Shown piece by piece: positions 24,571 through 33,500 of a stretch of 64,000 nt of DNA. Every line of letters begins with the position of its first letter. The first letter of the stretch is position 1. A program made the translations under genes and the position numbers. Source of the DNA: Klenkia taihuensis (lineage in GTDB: Bacteria > Actinomycetota > Actinomycetes > Mycobacteriales > Geodermatophilaceae). The stretch covers positions 310,001 through 374,000 of the forward strand of contig NZ_FOMD01000001.1 of assembly GCF_900112525.1 (NCBI RefSeq). Direction: 5' to 3'. The notes under the pieces were generated by a model, which searched no databases, was not told the DNA's origin, and worked only from the letters and a program-made list of their open reading frames with translations.

Positions 24571-25584
24571 GTGCTTCGCTTCACCCTCAGGCGCCTGGCG
24601 CTGATGCCCCTCCTGCTGTGGGGCATCGTGACCATCGCGTTCTTCCTGTCCCGGTCGGTGTCGGACAACCCGCTGGCCACCATCGTCGGCGAGCGCAACC
24701 TGGGGAACCCCGAGGTCGTGGCCGCCGCGACCGCCCGGTGGGGCCTGGACAAGAGCCTGCCCGAGCAGTACTGGCTCTACCTGACCAACCTGCTGCACGG
24801 TGACCTGGGCACCTCGTTCCGCACCAAGTCCGCCGTCCTGTCCGACCTGGGCACCCGGCTCCCGGCCACCGCCGAGCTGGCCCTGTTCGCCCTGGTCATC
24901 GCGCTGGTCATCGGCACGCTGCTCGGGGTCGTCGCGGCCCGGCGCAAGGGCGGGGTGGTCGACGGCGCGGTGCGGGTCGCCGCCCTGGTCGGCTCGTCGC
25001 TGCCGGTGTTCTGGGTCGGGCTGGTCTTCCTCTTCGTCTTCTACGCGACGCTGGGCATCGCGCCCAGCCCGGGCCGGCTCTCGGCCCGTGTCATCCCCCC
25101 GCCGGACGTCACCGGGCTCTACACCGTCGACGCGCTGCTGGCCGGGGACTGGCCGCTGTTCGTCGACGCCTTCGAGCACCTGCTCATGCCGGCGTTCATC
25201 ATGAGCCTGGCGCTGCTGGGCACGGTCGCCCGGCTGGTCCGCTCGCAGATGCTCGAGGAGCAGGGCGCGGACTACGTGCGCACCGCGCGGGCCAAGGGCA
25301 TGTCACGCGGCCAGGTGCTCGACCGGCACGTGCTGAAGAACGCCATCACCCCGGTGGTCACCCTGGTGGGCGTCTCGGTCGGCCTGCTGATCATGGGTGC
25401 GGTGCTGATCGAGACGATCTTCAGCTGGAACGGCATCGGCACCTACGCGGTGGAGTCCTCCCGCGCGCTGGACTTCCCGGCCATCACCGGCGTCTGCCTC
25501 GTCGGCGGCGTCCTGTTCCTGGTGGGCAACCTGCTCACCGATGTCGCCTACGCCACCATCGACCCCCGGGTGCGGCTGTCATGA
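24571..25584 (+). CDS. ABC transporter permease, DppB/OppB type
   Basis: A 337-residue inner-membrane protein with six hydrophobic segments. LRFTLRRLALMPLLLWGIVT is the usual first helix of DppB proteins and RTARAKGMSRGQVLDRHVLKN is the EAA loop that contacts the ATPase. The GTG start is followed directly by this helix. The stop overlaps the next permease start as ATGA. It forms the membrane channel with the second permease. Confidence 0.9.
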   Translation: MLRFTLRRLALMPLLLWGIVTIAFFLSRSVSDNPLATIVGERNLGNPEVVAAATARWGLDKSLPEQYWLYLTNLLHGDLGTSFRTKSAVLSDLGTRLPATAELALFALVIALVIGTLLGVVAARRKGGVVDGAVRVAALVGSSLPVFWVGLVFLFVFYATLGIAPSPGRLSARVIPPPDVTGLYTVDALLAGDWPLFVDAFEHLLMPAFIMSLALLGTVARLVRSQMLEEQGADYVRTARAKGMSRGQVLDRHVLKNAITPVVTLVGVSVGLLIMGAVLIETIFSWNGIGTYAVESSRALDFPAITGVCLVGGVLFLVGNLLTDVAYATIDPRVRLS

Positions 25585-26492
25585 CCCTCATCGCCGGCGC
25601 CCTCCCCGAGGCGTCCCCCCTGGGCACGGCCCCCTCGCAGGTACCCCTGGACGACGAACGGCTGCCGCTGCGCGCCCGGCTGCGGCGGCTGGCCCGCCCG
25701 CAGATCGTGCTCGGCGCCTCCGTCGTGCTGGTCTGGCTGCTGGTGATCGCCTTCGCCGGCCTGCTCGCCCCGCACGACCCGTTCGCCGCCTCGGGCGGCC
25801 GGCTGCTGCCGCCCTCGGCCGACCACCTGTTCGGCACCGACTCCCTCGGCCGGGACGTCTTCTCCCGGGTGCTGCACGGGGCCCGGCTGTCCCTGCCCGT
25901 CGCCGCCGTGGCGATCGTGCTGGCGGTGCTGGTCGGCAGCCTGGTCGGCGCGGTCGCCGGCTTCTTCGGCGGCTGGGTCGACGCGGTGCTCATGCGGCTG
26001 GCCGACATCACGATGGCCTTCCCCTCAATCCTGCTCGCGATGGCCGTCGCCGCCGCGCTGGGCCCGGGCCTCACCAACGCCTTCCTGGCCATCACCGCGG
26101 TGTGGTGGCCGATCTACGCCCGCCTGGTGCGCGGGCAGATCCTGTCCATCAAGGAGCGGGAGCACGTGCTGGCCGCCCGGGCGATCGGCATGCGCCGGAC
26201 GGCGATCCTGCGCAAGCACGTGCTGCCGCACGCGCTGACCCCCGTCTCGGTGAACGCCACGATGGACCTCGGCCAGATCGTCATCCTGGTCGCGTCGCTG
26301 AGCTTCCTGGGCCTGGGCGCGCTACCGCCGTCCCCGGAGTGGGGCGCGATGATCACCGACGGCGCGGCGAACTTCTACCAGTGGTGGATCGCCGCGGGGC
26401 CCGGCATCGCGATGGTGTCGGTCGTGCTGGCGGTCAACTTCCTGGGCGACGGGCTCCGCGACGTGTTCGACGTCAAGAACAGGGGACGCTGA
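25581..26492 (+). CDS. ABC transporter permease, DppC/OppC type
   Basis: A 303-residue permease with the DppC layout: a cytoplasmic start with basic residues, first helix LGASVVLVWLLVIAFAGLLA, then ADHLFGTDSLGRDVFSRVLHG, which is the strongly conserved DppC segment, and the EAA loop AARAIGMRRTAILRKHVLPH. It starts within the stop codon of the DppB-type gene and ends two bases before the ATPase gene start. Confidence 0.9.
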   Translation: MTLIAGALPEASPLGTAPSQVPLDDERLPLRARLRRLARPQIVLGASVVLVWLLVIAFAGLLAPHDPFAASGGRLLPPSADHLFGTDSLGRDVFSRVLHGARLSLPVAAVAIVLAVLVGSLVGAVAGFFGGWVDAVLMRLADITMAFPSILLAMAVAAALGPGLTNAFLAITAVWWPIYARLVRGQILSIKEREHVLAARAIGMRRTAILRKHVLPHALTPVSVNATMDLGQIVILVASLSFLGLGALPPSPEWGAMITDGAANFYQWWIAAGPGIAMVSVVLAVNFLGDGLRDVFDVKNRGR

Positions 26493-26494
26493 CG

Positions 26495-28120
26495 ATGACC
26501 GCCGACACCGGGGCCCTGCTGGACGTCCGTGACCTCTCGGTGGCCTTCCGCACCGACCGCGGCGACGTGGAGGCCGTCTCGGGCGCCTCGCTGACCGTGC
26601 ACCCGGGCCAGACCGTGGCGGTGGTGGGCGAGTCCGGGTCGGGCAAGTCGACGCTGACCGCGGCGGTGAACCGGCTGCTGGCGCCCAACGGCCGGGTCAC
26701 CTCCGGCACGGTCACCTTCGCCGGGCAGGACCTGCTGGCGCGGTCCGAGCGGCAGATGAACGCGGTGCGCGGCAAGCAGATCGGCCTGGTACCGCAGGAC
26801 CCGATGTCGAACCTGAACCCGCTGCGCTCCGTGGGCTCGCAGATCGCCGAGGTCCTCACCGTGCACAAGGAGGCCCGGGGGCGGGAGGCCAAGCGGCGGG
26901 CGGTCGAGCTGCTGGAGCGGGTGGGCATCACCGACGCCGCCCGGCGCTACGGCCAGTACCCGCACGAGTTCTCCGGCGGCATGCGGCAGCGGGTGCTCAT
27001 CGCCATGGGGCTCGCGCTGCGCCCGCAGCTGCTCATCGCCGACGAGCCGACGTCGGCGCTGGACGTCACCGTGCAGAAGCGGGTGCTCGACCAGCTCGAC
27101 GAGCTCACCGCGACCATGGGCACCGCCGTCCTGCTGGTCACCCACGACCTGGCGCTGGCCGCCGAGCGGGCCGACCACGTGGTGGTCATGCGGCGCGGGC
27201 GGGTGGTCGAGCAGGGCTCGGTGCACGACGTGCTCACCGCCCCGACCGCGGACTACACCCGGCTGCTGATCGCGGCCGCCCCCAGCCTGGCCACCGAGTC
27301 GCTGGTCGGCCCGGCCGCCGAGGCCGACCCGGTCGTGGAGGTCCGCGGCCTGCGCAAGGAGTACGCGGTCCGCAGCGGTGCGCTGGGCCGCCGCACCCCG
27401 TTCACCGCGGTCGACGACGTCAGCTTCACCATCCCGCGGGGCACCACCGTCGGCATCGTCGGCGAGAGCGGGTCGGGCAAGTCGACGGTGGCCAAGATGG
27501 TGCTCAAGCTCGAGGACACCACCGCCGGGGAGCTGCTGTTCGGGGGCAAGCCGGTCACCGGCATCTCCGGCGCCGAGCTGTTCGCCTTCCGCCGCCGGGT
27601 GCAGCCGGTCTTCCAGAACCCCTACGCCGCGCTGGACTCCCGCTACACCGTCGGGGACACCGTCCGCGAGCCGCTGGACGTGCACGACGTGGGCACCCCG
27701 GCGGAGCGCCGCGCCCGGGTGGCCGAGCTGCTCTCGCAGGTCGCGCTGGACCCCGAGATCGCCCGCCGCTACCCGCACGAGCTCTCCGGCGGCCAGCGCC
27801 AGCGGGTCGCGATCGCCCGCGCTCTGGCCCTGGAGCCCGACGTCGTCGTCCTCGACGAGGCGGTGTCGGCGCTGGACGTGCTGGTGCAGGCCCAGATCCT
27901 CGAGCTGCTGGTGTCCCTGCAGCAGCGGCTGGGCCTGAGCTACCTGTTCATCAGCCACGACCTGGCCGTCGTCCGGATGCTCTGCCACGTCGTGCACGTG
28001 ATGAAGGCCGGCGCGGTCCTGGAGAGCGGCAGCCCGGCGCAGCTGTTCGACCAGCCGCAGCACCCCTACACGCAGGCGCTGCTGGCCGCGATCCCGGTCG
28101 GGGAGGCCACGCCGGCCTGA
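26495..28120 (+). CDS. Fused dual ATP-binding subunit (DppD-DppF type) of the ABC transporter
   Basis: A 541-residue protein with two complete ABC domains. The first has Walker A GESGSGKST (residues 45-53), signature FSGGMRQR and Walker B LLIADEP; the second has Walker A GESGSGKST again (near residue 330), signature LSGGQRQR and Walker B VVVLDEA (Ala instead of Pro after the Glu). Both carry the C-terminal Opp-type extension ending in HPYTQALLAAIP. DppD and DppF are separate proteins in Escherichia coli; here they are one chain. Last gene of the TetR-controlled plus-strand operon. Confidence 0.9.
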   Translation: MTADTGALLDVRDLSVAFRTDRGDVEAVSGASLTVHPGQTVAVVGESGSGKSTLTAAVNRLLAPNGRVTSGTVTFAGQDLLARSERQMNAVRGKQIGLVPQDPMSNLNPLRSVGSQIAEVLTVHKEARGREAKRRAVELLERVGITDAARRYGQYPHEFSGGMRQRVLIAMGLALRPQLLIADEPTSALDVTVQKRVLDQLDELTATMGTAVLLVTHDLALAAERADHVVVMRRGRVVEQGSVHDVLTAPTADYTRLLIAAAPSLATESLVGPAAEADPVVEVRGLRKEYAVRSGALGRRTPFTAVDDVSFTIPRGTTVGIVGESGSGKSTVAKMVLKLEDTTAGELLFGGKPVTGISGAELFAFRRRVQPVFQNPYAALDSRYTVGDTVREPLDVHDVGTPAERRARVAELLSQVALDPEIARRYPHELSGGQRQRVAIARALALEPDVVVLDEAVSALDVLVQAQILELLVSLQQRLGLSYLFISHDLAVVRMLCHVVHVMKAGAVLESGSPAQLFDQPQHPYTQALLAAIPVGEATPA

Positions 28121-28137
28121 CCGGGCAGGATGCCGGC

Positions 28138-28605
28138 ATGGCTGAGGTGCTGCTGCGGGTGGCCGGGCCGGACGACGTCCCCGCGCTGGTCCGGTTCGGG
28201 GAGGACGTCGTGCCGGCCCACTACGCCCCGCTGATCGGCGAGGCGGCCGCCCGGGCCCAGGTCCGCGACTGGTGGCGCCCCGAGCAGCTGGCCGCGGCGG
28301 TGGCCGCCGGCCAGGTGGTGCTGGCCGAGGACGGCGGCTCGGTCGTCGGGATGGCGCAGCGCGGGCGGTGGGGCGCCGACCACGTGGTGTGGAAGCTGTA
28401 CGTCCACCCCGACCACCGGGGCACGGGGCTCGGGCCGCGGCTGCTGGCCGAGCTCACCGCCGGGCTGGACGGCGACCGGGTGCTGCTGGAGCACTTCGCC
28501 GCCAACGAGCGGGCCGCCGCGTTCTACGAGCGGGAGGGCTTCGTGGTGGACCACGTCGAGCCCAGCGCGGTGGGCGACGTGGTGTGGCGGGTCCGCCGGG
28601 CCTGA
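28138..28605 (+). CDS. GNAT-family N-acetyltransferase
   Basis: A 155-residue acetyl-CoA-dependent acetyltransferase. Motif A is LYVHPDHRGTGLGPRLL, with the pyrophosphate loop HRGTGLG, and the C-terminal part has FYEREGFVV, typical of the family. It starts 17 bases after the transporter ATPase and could be read through with it, but its own start has only a weak ribosome site. The acceptor is unknown. Its stop is six bases from the convergent lipase stop. Confidence 0.85.
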   Translation: MAEVLLRVAGPDDVPALVRFGEDVVPAHYAPLIGEAAARAQVRDWWRPEQLAAAVAAGQVVLAEDGGSVVGMAQRGRWGADHVVWKLYVHPDHRGTGLGPRLLAELTAGLDGDRVLLEHFAANERAAAFYEREGFVVDHVEPSAVGDVVWRVRRA

Positions 28606-28611
28606 CCGGTC

Positions 28612-29436
28612 TCAGCGGTGGGCGTCCAGCCAGCCGACGACGTCGTCGAGGACCTGCTCCTGCTCGGGCTCGTTGTGCGGCTCGTGGAACAGCCCCGGGT
28701 AGACGGTGTGCGTCACGTCGGACGACGAGGTCCCGGTGGCCACGAACTCGCTCGCAGCGGGCGGCACGAGCCGGTCGGCGCCGCCGTGGACGACCAGCAC
28801 CGGTAGCGTCAGCCGCCGCAGCCGGGCCGGCATCGCGGCCACCGCGGTGATCATCTCGGCGCCGGTGCGGGCACGGACCTTGCCCATCCGGTTGAGCGGG
28901 TCGGCCCGGTAGGCGGCCACCACCGCGGGGTCGCGGCTGACCGCGTCGGCGTCCAGCTCGAGGACCCCGAGGTCGGGGAGCAGCTTCCCCAGCAGCGGGG
29001 CGGCGAGCTGCTGCACCCGGTTGGCCGAGGAGAGGTCGAGCGCGGGCGCCGACAGCACAGCGCCCCGCACGGTCACCGACGGCGTCCCGGTCAGGTACTG
29101 CGCGGCGACCAGGCCGCCCATGCTGTGCCCGTAGACGAACAGCGGGACGCCGGGGTGCGCGGCGGCAGCCGACTGCGCGGTCTCGTCGACGCCGGCGACC
29201 GTGGCCGCCAGCGAGCCGATGTTGCCGCGGCTGCCCGGGGACCGGCCGTGGCCGGGGTGGTCGGGCGCCCAGGTGGCGTACCCGGCGCGGCCCAGCCGCT
29301 CCGCGACGTGCCCGTACCGGCCGGCGTGCTCGTGCAGCCCGTGCACCAGCACGACCACCCCGGTGACCTCGCCGTCCGGGGTCCAGGTGTGCCGGTACTG
29401 CCCGGTCGAGAGGTGCCCGTCGGTGTGCGTCGCCAC
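28612..29436 (-). CDS. Alpha/beta hydrolase, monoacylglycerol lipase-like
   Basis: A 274-residue serine hydrolase of the Hydrolase_4 group. Oxyanion motif VHGLHEHAGRY at about residues 31-41, nucleophile Ser105 in GHSMGG, acid Asp in GGADRLVPP and His in GLFHEPHNE complete the triad in order. No signal peptide, so probably cytoplasmic. The closest well-known relatives are monoacylglycerol lipases and lysophospholipases. It stands alone on the minus strand between the acetyltransferase and a small membrane protein gene. Confidence 0.88.
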   Translation of the reverse strand: MATHTDGHLSTGQYRHTWTPDGEVTGVVVLVHGLHEHAGRYGHVAERLGRAGYATWAPDHPGHGRSPGSRGNIGSLAATVAGVDETAQSAAAAHPGVPLFVYGHSMGGLVAAQYLTGTPSVTVRGAVLSAPALDLSSANRVQQLAAPLLGKLLPDLGVLELDADAVSRDPAVVAAYRADPLNRMGKVRARTGAEMITAVAAMPARLRRLTLPVLVVHGGADRLVPPAASEFVATGTSSSDVTHTVYPGLFHEPHNEPEQEQVLDDVVGWLDAHR

Positions 29437-29506
29437 GGCGGCAGGCTAGCCCCGACCAGGCACGACCACCGCGCAGTCCACCGCCGAACCGAGCAGCACG
29501 TCCGCC

Positions 29507-29998
29507 TCAGGCCGGTCCCTCGTCGAGCCACGCCTGCAGGGCAGCGACCTCGCGGTCGAGCCTGCGCAGCAGCGGAGGGAGGACCAGGACCTGGGTGCTG
29601 CGCAGCGGCACCTCGGCACCGGAGAACAGCACCAATTCGGCACCCCGGGCGAACAGGGCGATCCCCCGCTGCCCGAATAGCGCGGAGCCGGACAGCTGGG
29701 GGCCGGCCGGGGCCACGACGACTGAGTCGATCTCCTCCATCTCGTAGCGGTGCGAAGCCAGCAACCAGCGGACGACGAGGTGGCCCTCGGGGTGCGCGCT
29801 GACGGAGCCGAGCACCGGCGGCAGGACGACGGTCCCCACCAGGAGGACGACCGCGAGGCAGGCGACGGCCACCGCACCGCTCCCCCACCGGAGATCGGCC
29901 AGCCCGGCGGCGGCCACGACGGCCAGCGCCAGCACCCACCCGGCCACCGCACGGCCCTGGACGGCGAGGTGGAGGACGCCGTCGGGGCCGGTGCGCAC
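29507..29998 (-). CDS. Small membrane protein, possible PH-like domain
   Basis: A 163-residue protein with two adjacent hydrophobic segments (residues about 17-35 and 41-62) and a cytoplasmic C-terminal part that ends in a charged helix (LLRRLDREVAALQAWLDEG). The beta-rich stretch with a conserved-looking EEIDSVVVAP is compatible with a bacterial PH-like domain, but I do not recognise the family with certainty. It is divergent from the PF04020 gene. Confidence 0.6.
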   Translation of the reverse strand: MRTGPDGVLHLAVQGRAVAGWVLALAVVAAAGLADLRWGSGAVAVACLAVVLLVGTVVLPPVLGSVSAHPEGHLVVRWLLASHRYEMEEIDSVVVAPAGPQLSGSALFGQRGIALFARGAELVLFSGAEVPLRSTQVLVLPPLLRRLDREVAALQAWLDEGPA

Positions 29999-30033
29999 GC
30001 CGGGAGCGTAGGTCGTCAGGTCACTCTGCGGTG

Positions 30034-30053
30034 GTCTAGCCAGTTCGCTAGAC
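30034..30053. promoter_or_regulatory. CTAG-containing inverted repeat in a divergent promoter region
   Basis: GTCTAGC at 30034-30040 and GCTAGAC at 30047-30053 form a 7-base inverted repeat with six bases between, 46 bases before the small PF04020 gene and 36 bases from the divergent gene start. CTAG is otherwise rare here, and two copies in one symmetric site suggest a regulator site or promoter element. Confidence 0.35.
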
Positions 30054-30098
30054 AGGCGTAGAGGCGCCGATGCGGGCGGGCGGACCTAGGGTGCAGCC

Positions 30099-30485
30099 GT
30101 GTCCACCGTCGTGAGGTTCGCGCTCCGCGTCGTCGTCCTGGCCGTGATCATCTACGTGGTCACGCAGCTGGTCAGCGGCATCACCGTCGTCGGCAACACC
30201 GAGGGCACCTTCGGCGAGGCCGGCACCTACCTGTGGGTGGCGCTGCTGTTCGCGATCGTCAACACGATCGTCGGCCCGGTGGTGCGGCTGCTGTCGCTGC
30301 CGTTCGTCGTCCTCACGCTCGGGCTGTTCCTGCTCGTGGTCAACGCCGCGCTGCTGGGCATCACCGCCGCGATCAGCGACCGGCTGCAGGTCGACGGCTT
30401 CTGGACGGCGGTCGTCGGCGGCTTCCTCATCGCCGTGTTCAGCTGGGTCGCCGAGCTGCTGCTGCCGCTGAAGGTCAAGGCCTGA
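30099..30485 (+). CDS. PF04020 (phage-holin-IV-like) small membrane protein
   Basis: A 128-residue protein with four hydrophobic segments, matching the Phage_holin_4_2/DUF family by its NTIVGPVVRLLSLPFVVLTLG core and the glycine-containing last helices. Despite the name, such proteins are common chromosomal membrane proteins in actinobacteria with no known lysis role. GTG start. It is followed after 54 bases by the glutamate dehydrogenase gene on the same strand. Confidence 0.8.
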   Translation: MSTVVRFALRVVVLAVIIYVVTQLVSGITVVGNTEGTFGEAGTYLWVALLFAIVNTIVGPVVRLLSLPFVVLTLGLFLLVVNAALLGITAAISDRLQVDGFWTAVVGGFLIAVFSWVAELLLPLKVKA

Positions 30486-30539
30486 CACACCGGCCACCTC
30501 GGCTGACGTCTGGGACGTCCGGCCACTAGCGTCGGGGTC

Positions 30540-33500
30540 ATGGCTCGGCCCGGGACCGCCCACCCACCCACCGCGACCCCGGAGCCCTCGCCGGACACCG
30601 GCCGCCCGGCCGACATGGCCGCGCTGGAGGCCGACCGCACCGAGAAGGCGCACCTGCTGGACCTGGCCGGGGAGTCCCTGGCCAGCGACGAGGTGCCGGA
30701 GCTCCCGGCCGGGCTGACCGAGGACGACGTCCCCGCCGTCGTGCACTCCTACTTCCGCGGCGAGCCGGCCGCCGAGGTCGTCGGCCACGACCCCGGCTCG
30801 CTGGCCCGCCTCGCCCTCGACCACCTCGCGCTGGCCGCCACCCGGCCGCAGGGCGCCGCGCTCGTCGCCGTCGACCGCACCCAGGGCGGTGCCTCCGTGC
30901 TGCGGGTGGTCACCGACGACATGCCCTTCCTGGTCGACTCGGTCACCGCCGAGGTGGTCCGGCAGAAGGTCGTCCTGGACCACGTCGTGCACCCGGTGGT
31001 CAGCGTCCGCCGCGACGTCACCGGGACCCTGCTCCAGTTCTGCGACGGCAAGGACCTGCCCGACGCGATCGCCGAGTCCTGGATCGCCGTCGTCCTCGCC
31101 GGCACGATCGACGACGAGGCCGCCGACGACCTGGTCTCCGGCCTGCGCACGGTGCTCGCCGACGTCCGCGGCGTGCACGAGGACGCCGGCAAGCTGCGCG
31201 AGCGCGCCCTGGACCTCGCGCACTTCCTGGAGCAGGAGCCCTGGGACCCCACCGACCCCGCCGACGTCGCGCTCGGCGACCCGCACGAGGCCGCCGCCCT
31301 GCTGCGCTGGATGGCCGACGGCAACTTCGTCTTCCTGGGTGCCCGGGACGTCGACCTGGTCGACGAGCACGGCTCCCCCGCCACCGCCGCCGTCCCCGGC
31401 ACCGGGCTGGGCGTGCTGCGCAGCGACACCGACATGAGCACCCCCGTCGTCCCGGTCGGCGCGGCCGCCCGCGACGTGGTGGGCCGGCGGGTCGTGGTGA
31501 CCAAGGCCGACGTCCGCTCCACCGTGCACCGCCCGGCCTGGCTGGACGTCGTCGCGGTCACCCTGCCCGGCCCGCAGGGCACCCGCGGCCGCCAGCACCG
31601 CATCGTCGGGCTGTTCCCCACCGGCGCCTACACCGCCAGCGTCAGCGACGTGCCTCTGGTCCGGCGCACCGCCGCCCAGGTCCTCGAGCGCTCGGGCGTG
31701 GAGCCGGACAGCCACACCGGCAAGGAGCTGCTCGACGTCCTGGAGACCTACCCCCGCGACGAGCTGCTGCAGGTCGACGTCGACGAGCTGCTGCCGGTCG
31801 CGCTGGCCGTGCTGCACCTGCGCGAGCGTCGGCAGACCCGGCTGTTCCTGCGCCGCGACCCGTTCGGCCGGTTCTTCTCCGCGCTGGTCTACCTGCCGCG
31901 CGACCGGTACACCACCGAGGTCCGGCTGGCGATGCAGCAGATCCTGCTGACCACCCTCGGCGGCTCCTCGATCGAGTACACCGCCCGCTCCACCGAGTCG
32001 GTGCTCGCCCGGCTGCACTTCGTCGTCCGGGTGCAGAGCGGGCGCGGGGTCGCCGCACTGCCCGACGTCGACGTCCCCGAGCTGGAGCGGCAGCTCGCGG
32101 CCGCCGCCCGCAGCTGGACCGACGACCTCACCGACGTCCTCACCGCCCAGTACGGCGCGGACGCCGAGCGCCGGCTGGCCCAGGTCGCCGACGCCTTCCC
32201 CGCGGCCTACCAGGCCGACTTCCCCGCCTCCACCGCCGTCGCCGACCTCGACCGGCTGGACGCCCTGGAGCCCGGCGAGCTGGCGCTGCGGCTGTGGACC
32301 CCCCGCGACGCTGCCCCCGGCGAGCGCCGGCTGACCGTCTTCCGGGTCGGCGAGCGGCTGCTGCTGAGCGAGGTGCTGCCCGTCCTGCAGCACCTGGGTG
32401 TGGATGTCGTCGACGAGCGGCCCTACGAGATCGACCGGATCGGCTCCCCGCTGGCCTGGGTCTACGACTTCGGCCTCACGATGACTGGGCCCCGGGCCCA
32501 ATCCACCGGCGACCTGCCCGCGCTGGACTCCCTCCCCCGCCGGTTCACCGACGCGATCTCCGCCGTCTGGCGCGGGGACGCCGAGGACGACGGACTGGGC
32601 GCACTGGTGCTGGTGGCCGGGCTGACCTGGCAGCAGGTGGCCGTCGTCCGGGCCTACGTCCAGTGGCTGCGGCAGGGCGGGCTGCCCTTCTCCGCCGGCT
32701 ACGTGGAGTCCGTGCTGGCCGGGCACCCCGAGGTGGTCTCCGGGGTCGTCGACCTGTTCGCGGTCCGCTTCGACCCGCGGCACCCCGGCGACCGGGCCGC
32801 CCAGCAGCGCGAGCTGGTCGAGCGGCTGACCGCCCGGATCGGCGCCGTGGACTCCCTGGACGCCGACCGGGTGCTCACCGCGCTGCTCGCCGCCGTCCGC
32901 GCCACCCAGCGCACCACCGCCTACACCGCCGGCGCGTTCACCGACGGCACCCCGCTGGCCATCAAGCTCGACCCGCACGCCGTCCCCGACCTGCCCGAGC
33001 CCCGCCCGGCCCGCGAGGTGTGGGTGTCCTCGCCGCGGGTCACCGGCGTGCACCTGCGCTTCGGCGCCGTCGCCCGCGGCGGGCTGCGCTGGTCCGACCG
33101 GCGCGAGGACCTGCGCACCGAGATCCTCGGCCTGGTCAAGGCGCAGACGGTGAAGAACACCGTCATCGTGCCCACCGGCGCCAAGGGCGGGTTCGTGCTG
33201 CTGCGCCCGCCGGCCGACCGCGACGCGTGGCTGGCCGAGGGCCAGGCCTGCTACAAGCTCTTCATCGGCGCGCTGCTGTCGCTCACGGACAACCTCGTCG
33301 ACGGCGAGGTCGTGCCGGCCGAGGGCGTGGTGCGGCACGACGGCGACGACACCTACCTCGTGGTCGCGGCCGACAAGGGGACGGCGACCTTCTCCGACCT
33401 GGCCAACTCCGTCGCCGTCGAGCGCGGCTTCTGGCTCGGCGACGCCTTCGCCTCCGGCGGCTCGGTCGGCTACGACCACAAGGCCATGGGCATCACCGCC

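Noticed and set aside
30099-30485. Prophage holin
   Set aside because: The PF04020 family name suggests a holin, but there are no phage genes in the window; these are ordinary chromosomal membrane proteins in actinobacteria.
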